DNA of 24,868 bases, taken from NCBI GenBank assembly GCA_039799445.1, contig JBDLSO010000003.1, positions 1 to 24,868 on the forward strand, written 5' to 3'. The DNA comes from JBDLSO01 sp039799445. Its GTDB lineage: Bacteria; Patescibacteriota; Minisyncoccia; Phycocordibacterales; UBA5272. This document shows positions 15,106 through 21,620 of the stretch, one piece after another. Every line of letters starts with the position of its first letter. Within the stretch, counting starts at the first letter, position 1. The notes under the pieces are model-generated. The model was not told the origin of the DNA. It was given only the letters and a program-made list of their open reading frames with translations, and searched no databases. Made by a program: the position numbers and the translations under genes.

Positions 15106-15810
15106 ATGAAAAAACAAACAAAAACTATATTAGGAATAGTACTTGTATTAGCACTTGCGGGTATTGCATTTACATACTTAAAGGCACCAAGTAAAACAGA
15201 TACAAATACTATTACAAAAGCCAATAGCGCATTACCAGCAATTACGGATGGAGACTGGCAGAAAAAAGGTAATACAGAAGTTACACTTGTTGAATATGCA
15301 GATTTTCAATGCCCAGCTTGTGGTTCATATGCTCCGCTCGTAAAGAGATTGCAAGATACATATGCTGGTCGTGTGACATTTGTATTTCGACATTTTCCAC
15401 TTGGCATGCACATCAACGCACTTCCAGCATCACTAGCAGCAGAAGCAGCAGGTGCTCAAGGGAAATTCTTTGAGATGTCAGACAAATTATTCGTAGGACA
15501 AACTGAGTGGTCAGATTCAAAAACCCCAAATGATATATTTGTTCGTTATGCAACTGAGCTTGGACTTGATATCGACAAATTCAAAGCAGACATAGTACGA
15601 GAAGATTTGAAACAAAAAATTGCTGATTCGTATAAGGGTGGTGTCAAGGCAAAAGTAACAGGTACACCAACGTTCTTTCTAAATGGTGAGAAGCTAACAA
15701 ACCCTAAAGGTGACACACTTGAAGAAGTATACGTAGGATTCACTAAATTGATAGACGCAAAGCTCGGAGTAACAAACGCTCCAGTTGTCAGTACCAGTAC
15801 TGCTCAATAA
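15106..15810 (+). CDS. DsbA-family thiol-disulfide oxidoreductase, membrane-anchored
   Basis: A 234-residue thioredoxin-fold protein. One N-terminal hydrophobic helix (about 8-24) exports and probably anchors it. The active site is CPAC at 69-72, after YADFQ, and the cis-proline is in GTPTFFLNG (Pro 188). FRHFPL and the helical insert match the DsbA/BdbD-like thioredoxin_4 family. It would form or shuffle disulfides in exported proteins. No DsbB or VKOR-like reoxidant is adjacent: the membrane protein two genes downstream has no cysteine. It heads a likely three-gene operon ending at the terminator at 16609. Confidence 0.9.
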   Translation: MKKQTKTILGIVLVLALAGIAFTYLKAPSKTDTNTITKANSALPAITDGDWQKKGNTEVTLVEYADFQCPACGSYAPLVKRLQDTYAGRVTFVFRHFPLGMHINALPASLAAEAAGAQGKFFEMSDKLFVGQTEWSDSKTPNDIFVRYATELGLDIDKFKADIVREDLKQKIADSYKGGVKAKVTGTPTFFLNGEKLTNPKGDTLEEVYVGFTKLIDAKLGVTNAPVVSTSTAQ

Positions 15811-15844
15811 CTACAAACTAATACCTAAAAATTAAACCATTATT

Positions 15845-16075
15845 ATGATAAAAGACTTTTTTGTTAAGAAAATGCTTGAAAAGCAACTTGCTGGTATGCC
15901 CAAAGAGCAGCAAGAAATGATTATGACAGCAATGAAAAACAATCCAGCATTGTTTGATAAAATAGCAAAAGAAACAGAAGCAGAAGTAAAAGCTGGCAAA
16001 AATCAAATGTATGCAGCAGTGGGCGTGATGAAGAAATATCAGAAAGAATTACAAGAAGCTATACTTAAAAAATAA
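15845..16075 (+). CDS. Small helical protein of unknown function
   Basis: 76 residues, Lys/Glu/Met-rich and predicted all-helical, with no signal peptide, membrane segment or cysteine. Notable segments are GMPKEQQEMIMTAMKNNPALFDKIAKE and a C-terminal helix rich in lysine. It lies 34 bp after the DsbA-like gene and 3 bp before the next gene, so it is almost certainly cotranscribed with both. The tight context makes it a real gene, but I do not recognise a family. No Shine-Dalgarno precedes its ATG. Confidence 0.75.
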   Translation: MIKDFFVKKMLEKQLAGMPKEQQEMIMTAMKNNPALFDKIAKETEAEVKAGKNQMYAAVGVMKKYQKELQEAILKK

Positions 16076-16078
16076 TAT

Positions 16079-16609
16079 ATGCAAAACACGTTTTTAGAAA
16101 TTTTTGTTCAACTGTTCTCAATTGTAGATGGTCTCTCAGTATCGCTTATACTTGGTTCAGTAACAATACTTGCGATACTTGAAATTACTCGCAAAGTAGA
16201 AAAAGAAAGAGAGGTTGCTACTACAATGGCTGTACTTTGGTTTGGGGTGCTTGTACAAGTTGTATATAGAGGTATAGACTTGGTTATCACTTCAAATATG
16301 CTGATGAACAAAGATATGCAACTCTCAGACCTCTCTCCTGTATACGGTATATCGCTCCTGCTTACAATAGCATCAGTAGCTATGTTTGTGCTATATAAGA
16401 AAAATAAAATAGATGTACCATTGTTCATGTTTGCACAGACAGCAGTATGGTATACATTATTTATTTTAAGTCAATTAGTGTCACGTACTGACAGTATAGC
16501 TACTATGAATCTTGGTGCATTGATATTACTCAGCATTGTGCTCGTCGTTGTACTTATTTTAGTACTAGATAGTTATAAGCGATATTTTCTTAAAAAGAAA
16601 CATAAATAA
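16079..16609 (+). CDS. Five-helix membrane protein of unknown function
   Basis: 176 residues with about five hydrophobic segments (18-36, 48-70, 87-106, 113-134, 143-164) and a basic C-terminus (YKRYFLKKKHK), which should be cytoplasmic. A charged loop after helix 1 (RKVEKERE) is also likely inside. It contains no cysteine, which excludes a DsbB or VKOR role despite being in the DsbA-like operon. It starts 3 bp after the 76-residue gene. Its stop is directly followed by a strong terminator. Confidence 0.75.
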   Translation: MQNTFLEIFVQLFSIVDGLSVSLILGSVTILAILEITRKVEKEREVATTMAVLWFGVLVQVVYRGIDLVITSNMLMNKDMQLSDLSPVYGISLLLTIASVAMFVLYKKNKIDVPLFMFAQTAVWYTLFILSQLVSRTDSIATMNLGALILLSIVLVVVLILVLDSYKRYFLKKKHK

Positions 16610-16644
16610 TCACAAAAAGCAGCTTGTCGGCTGCTTTTTGTGAT
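16609..16644. terminator. Bidirectional terminator overlapping the yvcK promoter
   Basis: A perfect 15-bp stem (16609-16623 with 16630-16644), loop TTGTCG. It begins at the last base of the upstream stop and ends inside the extended -10 of the next gene, so the terminator occupies the place of a -35 box. Confidence 0.9.
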
Positions 16645-16649
16645 ATACT
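16641..16649 (+). promoter_or_regulatory. Extended -10 promoter of the yvcK-HAD gene
   Basis: TG-A-TATACT, 6 nt before the ATG at 16656 (leaderless). Its first four bases are also the end of the preceding terminator stem. Confidence 0.65.
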
Positions 16650-16655
16650 TTTTGT

Positions 16656-18089
16656 ATGTTATCACCTGAGAAAAAAATAAAAATAGTAACGGTAGGTGGT
16701 GGTTCTGGCGGGTTTGTTATAGATAGAGGTCTTTCGCAATATTTCGATAATCTAGTCTCTGTCACAACAAGTTTTGATTCTGGGGGATCTTCGGGAGTGC
16801 TTCGAGATGAGTTTGGAATATTGCCTCAAGGTGATATACGCCGTCGTATACTTGCACAATCACATACAGACACGCAAGTGCTCAGAGAGCTTTTTTCATA
16901 TCGTTTTGAGCAAGAAAAAAGCTCACTACATGATCACAGTTTGGGTAATCTGATTCTCACAGCCGCAACAAAGATATGGGGTAATCAAGAAGGGATTGAT
17001 ACAATAGCTAAACTATTTGGCGTAAAGGGTCGGGTGCTCCCTGTATCGTTTGGGAACTCTGATTTACAGATTATACTTTCAGATGGCAATATCATAACAG
17101 GTGAGACACAGATAGATACACGCGATATGTATGATTTACGAACAATAGCTCAGATTAGATTAACTGAGAATGTCTTTATAAATAAAGAAGTACAGGATAG
17201 TTTACTCTCAGCTGACTATGTTATTTTGTGTCCAGGAGACTTTTATACTTCACTGATTCCAAATTTGATAACATCAGGATTTACAGAAGCAATAAGTCAA
17301 AGTAAAGCTGAAATATTATATTTTCCGAACTTTATGACCAAGGCATCAGAGACTGCAAATTTTACGCTTCATACATTTGTCACTACATTAGAAAAATATT
17401 TAAAAAGACATATTGATTATATTTTTGTGGACTCAAATAAAATCTCAGATCGAATTTTAGATACATATAAAACGAGAGAAAATGCAGAAGTAGTGGCTCT
17501 AGATATGGATTCTGATACAAGAGTGAGGTACGTTGATTTACAAAATACCGACAATAATATTTTGCGTCATAGTTCAGAGCTATGTGCAAAAGCGGTTCTC
17601 AATCACATATACAAAAAAGTTTTTATATGGGATCTCGATGATACTATTTTCCAGTCTAGTACAAGTATAGATATTATAAAAAATAACTCTGAAATATTTT
17701 GTTACAATAATGTTAAAGAAGTCTTAGAAAGTACTCACTTTGAACATATTTTAGTTACTGCTTATACGTATGGGAGTGTAGAATTGCAAAATAGAAAAAT
17801 AGACTCTCTTGGTATTAGGCATTATTTTAAGGATATATATGTGTGTACAAATACTGAGGAAAAAGAACAAATCTTTGCTCGCATTATAAAAGAATCAAAT
17901 GCCAGTAATGCACACATATATGTTATAGGTGACAGACATGATGCAGAACTTTTGTACTCAAAAAAACTCGGATTGAAAACAGTTTGTGTTGGTATCGAAA
18001 ACGGCAAGTATTTGAATAAAGAAAAGCATACAGAATACGACTATGTTGTTGATACTGATAGTGATTTTTTAAAACTACTTCAACTCTGA
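16656..18089 (+). CDS. YvcK/CofD-like protein fused to a HAD hydrolase
   Basis: 477 residues in two parts. Residues ~8-310 are a CofD/YvcK-family domain, with GGGSGG at the start, TSFDSGGSSGVLRDEFG, PQGDIRRR and HSLGNLIL. YvcK proteins bind UDP-sugars and act in carbon partitioning and cell-wall growth. CofD itself is a phospholactate transferase, but there is no F420 context here. Residues ~320-477 are a HAD phosphatase: DLDDT with Asp 326 and 328 (motif I), Thr 368 in LVTA (II), a candidate Lys 403 (III), and GDRHDAE with Asp 426 and 429 (IV). The reading frame is continuous across the join. Typical YvcK ends near residue 310-330, so this is a true fusion. Substrate of the HAD part is unknown; a phosphosugar is a guess. 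Confidence 0.85.
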   Translation: MLSPEKKIKIVTVGGGSGGFVIDRGLSQYFDNLVSVTTSFDSGGSSGVLRDEFGILPQGDIRRRILAQSHTDTQVLRELFSYRFEQEKSSLHDHSLGNLILTAATKIWGNQEGIDTIAKLFGVKGRVLPVSFGNSDLQIILSDGNIITGETQIDTRDMYDLRTIAQIRLTENVFINKEVQDSLLSADYVILCPGDFYTSLIPNLITSGFTEAISQSKAEILYFPNFMTKASETANFTLHTFVTTLEKYLKRHIDYIFVDSNKISDRILDTYKTRENAEVVALDMDSDTRVRYVDLQNTDNNILRHSSELCAKAVLNHIYKKVFIWDLDDTIFQSSTSIDIIKNNSEIFCYNNVKEVLESTHFEHILVTAYTYGSVELQNRKIDSLGIRHYFKDIYVCTNTEEKEQIFARIIKESNASNAHIYVIGDRHDAELLYSKKLGLKTVCVGIENGKYLNKEKHTEYDYVVDTDSDFLKLLQL

Positions 18090-18115
18090 TAGGAAAAGAC
18101 AAAAGACAACTTTTC

Positions 18116-18124
18116 TGCTATACT
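18116..18124 (+). promoter_or_regulatory. Extended -10 promoter of ychF
   Basis: TG-C-TATACT, 9 nt before the ATG at 18134; leader of about three nucleotides. Confidence 0.6.
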
Positions 18125-18133
18125 AGGCTTATT

Positions 18134-19237
18134 ATGTCACTATCAATCGGAATCGTAGGTCTCCCTAACGTGGGGAAAAGTACACTTTTTAATGCTTTGA
18201 CTCGGCAGTCAGTTCCTGCACAAAATTATCCATTTTGTACTATTGATCCATCTGTGGGAGTTGTTGCTGTGCCTGATGAGAGACTTTATAAACTAGCTGA
18301 TTTTTCTAAAACTAAACGAACTATACCTGCTGTAGTAGAGTTTGTTGATATTGCAGGTCTTGTCAAAGGTGCTTCTACAGGTGAGGGACTTGGCAACAAA
18401 TTCCTCTCACATATACGTGAGACCGATGCTATAGCGCAGGTAGTACGAATATTTGAAGATGATAAACAGATACATGTGCATGGTGGAGTTGATCCACTTT
18501 TTGATATTGAAGTGATCAATATGGAACTGATACAAGCAGATATCGAGACCGCAAAGAAACGCATCGAAAGTGTCTCACGTGATAGTAAAAGAGGGAACAA
18601 CGAAGAAGCTGTTAAAAAACACGCAGCATTAGACAAAGCTTTATCGGTACTTGAAGCTGGGAAACTTGTTTCACTCGCTGGTCTTACAGATGAAGAAAAA
18701 GAATATATCAGAGACGCTCATTTGATCACCGCGAAGCCTATACTTTTTGTACTTAATAAAAAAGCAGGAGGCAAAAACCTAGATGAAATGGGTGATAAAA
18801 GATTTAGCAAATTGGTCGCATATATCAAAGAAAGTGGTGCAGAGTATTGTATCGTGGACGCCAAAATAGAAGACGAGCTCAAAGATTTCGAAGGAGATGA
18901 ACGTGCGATGTTTGCAACCGAACTTGGACATACAGGTGGTGATGGTATTACAGATCTGATTACCGCTGGTTACAAACTGCTTGGTCTTGAAGTATATTTC
19001 ACCACAGGAGTAGAAGAGACACGCGCATGGACTATCAAAAAAGGAAGTACTGCACCGATAGCGGCTTCTGCGATACATACAGATTTTCAAAACAAGTTCA
19101 TTCGCGCTGAGGTGGTCTTTTGGAAAGACTTACTAGATGCAGGTTCATATGCTGAAGCTAGGGGCAAGGGTAAAGTTCGCACAGAAGGAAAGGAATATAT
19201 TGTGAAGGATGGCGATGTGATGGAGTTTAAGATATAG
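18134..19237 (+). CDS. ychF: Obg-like P-loop ATPase YchF/OLA1
   Basis: A 367-residue translation-linked NTPase. P-loop GLPNVGKST is at 9-17, switch NYPFCTIDPSVGVV follows, G3 is in VDIAGLVKGASTGEG, and the base-recognition region is FVLNKKAG. The NKxD of true GTPases is replaced, as in the YchF family, which prefers ATP. A helical coiled region (KKRIESVSRDSKRG) and a C-terminal TGS domain (from about 280, LEVYFTTGVEETRAW to VMEFKI) complete the family architecture. Length matches the family. No clear terminator follows. Confidence 0.96.
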   Translation: MSLSIGIVGLPNVGKSTLFNALTRQSVPAQNYPFCTIDPSVGVVAVPDERLYKLADFSKTKRTIPAVVEFVDIAGLVKGASTGEGLGNKFLSHIRETDAIAQVVRIFEDDKQIHVHGGVDPLFDIEVINMELIQADIETAKKRIESVSRDSKRGNNEEAVKKHAALDKALSVLEAGKLVSLAGLTDEEKEYIRDAHLITAKPILFVLNKKAGGKNLDEMGDKRFSKLVAYIKESGAEYCIVDAKIEDELKDFEGDERAMFATELGHTGGDGITDLITAGYKLLGLEVYFTTGVEETRAWTIKKGSTAPIAASAIHTDFQNKFIRAEVVFWKDLLDAGSYAEARGKGKVRTEGKEYIVKDGDVMEFKI

Positions 19238-19299
19238 AATATTTTTCCTACTACTTTAAAAAACCACAGAATAAAATATACATTGCGCTAGTTTTTTAG

Positions 19300-19324
19300 A
19301 ACAAAGGGAAGAAAAACCCTTATT
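19300..19324 (+). terminator. Weak hairpin after ychF
   Basis: AAGGG and CCCTT pair around an A-rich loop near 19306-19321, followed by a short T-rich stretch. It is a 5-bp stem only, so a weak candidate for the ychF terminator. It lies just upstream of the next promoter. Confidence 0.25.
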
Positions 19325-19328
19325 TTAC

Positions 19329-19357
19329 TTGACATTTTTAAATTAATAGTATATAAT
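19329..19357 (+). promoter_or_regulatory. Full-consensus sigma-70 promoter
   Basis: TTGACA (19329-19334), exactly 17 nt, TATAAT (19352-19357). The ATG at 19364 follows after 6 nt, so +1 coincides with the A of the ATG. It is the only perfect -35/-10 pair seen in the window and calibrates the leaderless spacing. Confidence 0.85.
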
Positions 19358-19363
19358 ATTGTA

Positions 19364-19747
19364 ATGAAAATAACTAATTATGTGCATAAAAAACCCACCG
19401 AAGAAAGTTTTATAAATTGGATTAACGGTTATCCAGAAACTTATCACCCAGCTGACAGAGATAGGTTTTATACTTTTGTTAAAACTGTATGTAGATACAA
19501 CTCTTCGAATTGGAAAAATGGTGATTTCCTTAAAAAAAAAATTTTAGAAATTAAGTCAAATTTTAATAAAAATAAACTCGAAAATATTTTAGAGGAGTAT
19601 GAATCTCTTATATCGTTTTACGATACAAAGTATTTGCCAACCGATGAAGATAGATCAAGTGAAGACGATGTAAATGATAGTCTTCATTATTATGAAGTAG
19701 ATGTCATCAAAGGAAAAATAGTTATGACTATAAAAAATAAATTTTAA
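19364..19747 (+). CDS. Orphan protein of unknown function
   Basis: 127 residues, rich in Lys, Asn, Asp and aromatic residues, with no signal peptide or membrane helix. It is predicted mostly helical (about 50-90), with an acidic stretch TDEDRSSEDDVND and a basic end KGKIVMTIKNKF. One cysteine (VCRYN). I recognise no family. It is driven by a perfect consensus promoter, unlike its neighbours, and is more AT-rich. It sits next to a nuclease-gene remnant and an NlpC/P60-like gene. Together these suggest an acquired gene, possibly from a mobile element or phage. Strong promoter plus intact ORF argue it is expressed. Confidence 0.6.
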   Translation: MKITNYVHKKPTEESFINWINGYPETYHPADRDRFYTFVKTVCRYNSSNWKNGDFLKKKILEIKSNFNKNKLENILEEYESLISFYDTKYLPTDEDRSSEDDVNDSLHYYEVDVIKGKIVMTIKNKF

Positions 19748-19870
19748 ATATATAATACTTATCTTACATAATACAAATATAAGGAATTGTCTTTCTTAAA
19801 AACCATCTTGTGAGTTCTATATATAAGCATCACTCATTTTTTTAATAAGTAAATATTTCTGCTAAATATA

Positions 19871-19945
19871 ACGCAGTATAGGTGACTCATAGTTCAATGG
19901 GGGATTTTATACAACAACAAATATTTGTATTATCTTCACTCATTT
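19871..19945 (+). pseudogene. Decayed copy of the 5' end of the downstream nuclease gene
   Basis: 19888-19910 is identical over 23 nt to 20758-20780 in the nuclease gene, and 19925-19938 matches 20794-20807 over 14 nt with a 1-nt indel between. Flanking bases also match in part. In the nuclease frame it still spells HSSMGDFI, but has a TAG in place of Trp 9 and a frameshift before the YYLH segment. Bases just upstream (near 19857) resemble the nuclease promoter. It is a non-functional partial duplicate, lying about 870 bp before the intact copy. Confidence 0.8.
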
Positions 19946-20043
19946 AAAGTATTCAAAAAAATAATACAATAAAATATTCATTTTATCTAACAGTATTTAA
20001 TAAGATTGTATCCTGTTGTAACTATTACTATTTTATATTATTG

Positions 20044-20049
20044 TATAAT
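20044..20049 (+). promoter_or_regulatory. -10 box of the NlpC/P60-like gene
   Basis: TATAAT, predicted +1 near 20056, leaving a purine-rich leader of about 22 nt before the GTG start. A TTGTAA at 20016 is too far (22 nt) for a good -35. Confidence 0.45.
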
Positions 20050-20065
20050 TAGTTCTAAAACAAGA

Positions 20066-20071
20066 AGGGAG
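20066..20071 (+). promoter_or_regulatory. Shine-Dalgarno-like site, unusual in this window
   Basis: AGGGAG, part of a purine run 20062-20078, lies 6 nt before the GTG at 20078 (9 nt before the alternative GTG at 20081). Other genes here lack such sites. Confidence 0.5.
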
Positions 20072-20077
20072 AGAGAG

Positions 20078-20653
20078 GTGGTGCACATCTTAATAAGAAA
20101 TGAAAAAGTCGTCAAGCTTGATGCAAGTAGGACAATTTTCTTTACAGTTTTTCTATCTTTGATTAAAGATAAGAATAATAACTTCAAAGAATCAGAGAAG
20201 CTCACTCAACTAGATATTTGTCCAAACAAAATTATTATAAGTCGGCAATTTGGACCATTTTATTTGAGAATGAAAATTTCAGATAAAATAATCGTTGCTT
20301 GCAAAAAATTCTTCACAGAATATTTTGCAAAGGAAAATAGTGTGTTCGATTGCTATGCTTTTGTCAATTTGATTGATGAAATTCAACCACATCTTGTTTC
20401 GAAGGCACGCTTGTATTGGGATTTTGAAGAGATATCAGAAAACCAAATACGCCGAGGTGATAGACTGCTTTTGTCTAAAGGATCTCGACACTTCAAACAT
20501 GCTTTTGTTGCCCTGACTCCAAAATTGGGAATCTCTGTATATGGTGCGGGTGGTGATATTGAGTTCTCGGATATCAGTGATATGATTCGGGACTTCTCAG
20601 CCGATACTATATATAGAGTCACGAAGAAAATAGACAGCACACCTAGGTCTTAG
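20078..20653 (+). CDS. NlpC/P60-like cysteine peptidase-fold protein
   Basis: 191 residues from GTG 20078; GTG 20081 is equally possible. The in-frame TTG at 20006 is rejected because the -10 and purine-rich site lie after it. The C-terminal half has an NlpC/P60-like pattern: FDCYAFV with Cys 92, then GDRLLL, then HAFVAL with His 141 and a YGAGGDIEF strand. This is the canonical Cys-before-His order of papain-fold peptidoglycan amidases/peptidases. No signal peptide is seen, so it may act inside the cell or need other export. The N-terminal ~70 residues match nothing I know. Its Shine-Dalgarno, GTG start and one-way terminator set it apart from neighbours and suggest transfer. A bacteriocin, toxin or lysis-type role is speculation. 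Confidence 0.55.
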   Translation: MVHILIRNEKVVKLDASRTIFFTVFLSLIKDKNNNFKESEKLTQLDICPNKIIISRQFGPFYLRMKISDKIIVACKKFFTEYFAKENSVFDCYAFVNLIDEIQPHLVSKARLYWDFEEISENQIRRGDRLLLSKGSRHFKHAFVALTPKLGISVYGAGGDIEFSDISDMIRDFSADTIYRVTKKIDSTPRS

Positions 20654-20670
20654 ACTGGGTGTGTTTTTTT
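20638..20670 (+). terminator. One-directional terminator of the NlpC-like gene
   Basis: CACACC (20638-20643) pairs with GGTGTG (20658-20663), with an inner GGTC/GACT helix, followed by T7. The stop codon lies inside the hairpin. It lacks the upstream A-tract of the window's other terminators. Confidence 0.8.
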
Positions 20671-20709
20671 ATTGCCTAGAACTTAAAACTACAAACATAA
20701 AACTATTCT

Positions 20710-20718
20710 TGCTATACT
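20710..20718 (+). promoter_or_regulatory. Extended -10 promoter of the nuclease gene
   Basis: TG-C-TATACT, 6 nt before the ATG at 20725 (leaderless). Confidence 0.7.
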
Positions 20719-20724
20719 ACTAGT

Positions 20725-21558
20725 ATGTCAGACAAATTCAAAGCAGTGTGGGTATCACATAGTTCAATGGGGGATTTTATCAAATGCCCGCGATTGTATT
20801 ATCTTCATAATGTCTATAAAGATCCGAAAAGTGGCAACAAAATTGCAGTTATATCACCGCACATGTCACTCGGTGTAGCAGTGCACAATGTACTTGAAAA
20901 CTTGGTGAATTTTAAAACCGAAGAAAGGTTTGATAGAGACCTCTTTGCTGATTATGATACAAACTGGAAAAAAGTATCAGGTAAAATCGGTGGGTTTGAA
21001 AGTGATATGCAGGAAGCAGAATTCAAAGAACGTGGTAGAGAGATGATACAAAAAGTAATAGAGAATCCTGGACCACTAGCACGACTGACGATAAACTTTT
21101 ATAAAGGAGATTTTTTACCGAACTATTGGCTAAATGGCGAGGATGATAATATTATACTCTGTGGTAAAGTAGACTGGATAGAATATCTGCCAGATGGCAC
21201 ATTACGGGTGATAGATTTCAAGACAGGTAAACACGATGAGAAAGAGGGCTCACTGCAATTTCCGATATATCACTTGCTATTACACAATCTCCAAAAAAGA
21301 AAAGTAAGTTCGGCTGCGTACTGGTATATAGATCGTGATACTGAACTCACCGAAGCGACACTTCCAAGTATAGAGGAGTCTTTTCGTATGGTTTACGAAG
21401 TTGCAAAGCAAGTAAAAAATGCACGGGAGAAAAACGAATATCTTTGTCCAAAAGGAAAATCGGGGTGTGTACATTGCGCGCCATATGAAAAGATACTCGC
21501 AGGTGAGGCGGAGTATGTAGGTAAGGGCGAATACAAGCAGGATTTGTATATTATTTAA
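20725..21558 (+). CDS. RecB/Cas4-like PD-(D/E)XK nuclease with Fe-S cysteines
   Basis: A 277-residue single-domain nuclease. SSMGDFIKCPRLYYL at 13-27 is the usual RecB-family N-terminal motif. His 54 (GVAVHNVLE), Asp 150 (GKVDWIE), and Asp 164/Lys 166 (VIDFKTGK) make up the metal-binding core. QFPIY at 178-182 is the following motif. Cys 21 with Cys 241, 248 and 251 gives the one-plus-three arrangement that binds a 4Fe-4S cluster in Cas4 and AddB. There is no CRISPR array, cas1/cas2 or helicase nearby, so a stand-alone DNA repair or end-processing exonuclease is more likely than adaptation. A decayed copy of its 5' end lies 870 bp upstream. Confidence 0.88.
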   Translation: MSDKFKAVWVSHSSMGDFIKCPRLYYLHNVYKDPKSGNKIAVISPHMSLGVAVHNVLENLVNFKTEERFDRDLFADYDTNWKKVSGKIGGFESDMQEAEFKERGREMIQKVIENPGPLARLTINFYKGDFLPNYWLNGEDDNIILCGKVDWIEYLPDGTLRVIDFKTGKHDEKEGSLQFPIYHLLLHNLQKRKVSSAAYWYIDRDTELTEATLPSIEESFRMVYEVAKQVKNAREKNEYLCPKGKSGCVHCAPYEKILAGEAEYVGKGEYKQDLYII

Positions 21559-21584
21559 TAAGCTTGTGTCCGTGCTGTATTCAA

Positions 21585-21615
21585 ACCAAAAAAGAGGCCC
21601 GGCTTCTTTTTTGGT
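21585..21615. terminator. Bidirectional terminator between nuclease and coiled-coil gene
   Basis: A 14-bp stem (21585-21598 with 21602-21615) with one G-T pair; A6 and T6 tracts lie in the stem. It is shared by two convergent genes. Confidence 0.88.
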
Positions 21616-21620
21616 GTATT

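Larger units (their letters stand above)
19748..20077. other. 330-bp non-coding stretch with a gene remnant
   Basis: Very AT-rich. It contains the decayed copy of the nuclease gene start (19871-19945, listed separately) and the -10 of the following gene (20044-20049). No ORF with a plausible start, RNA gene or hairpin terminator was found in the rest. Confidence 0.6.
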
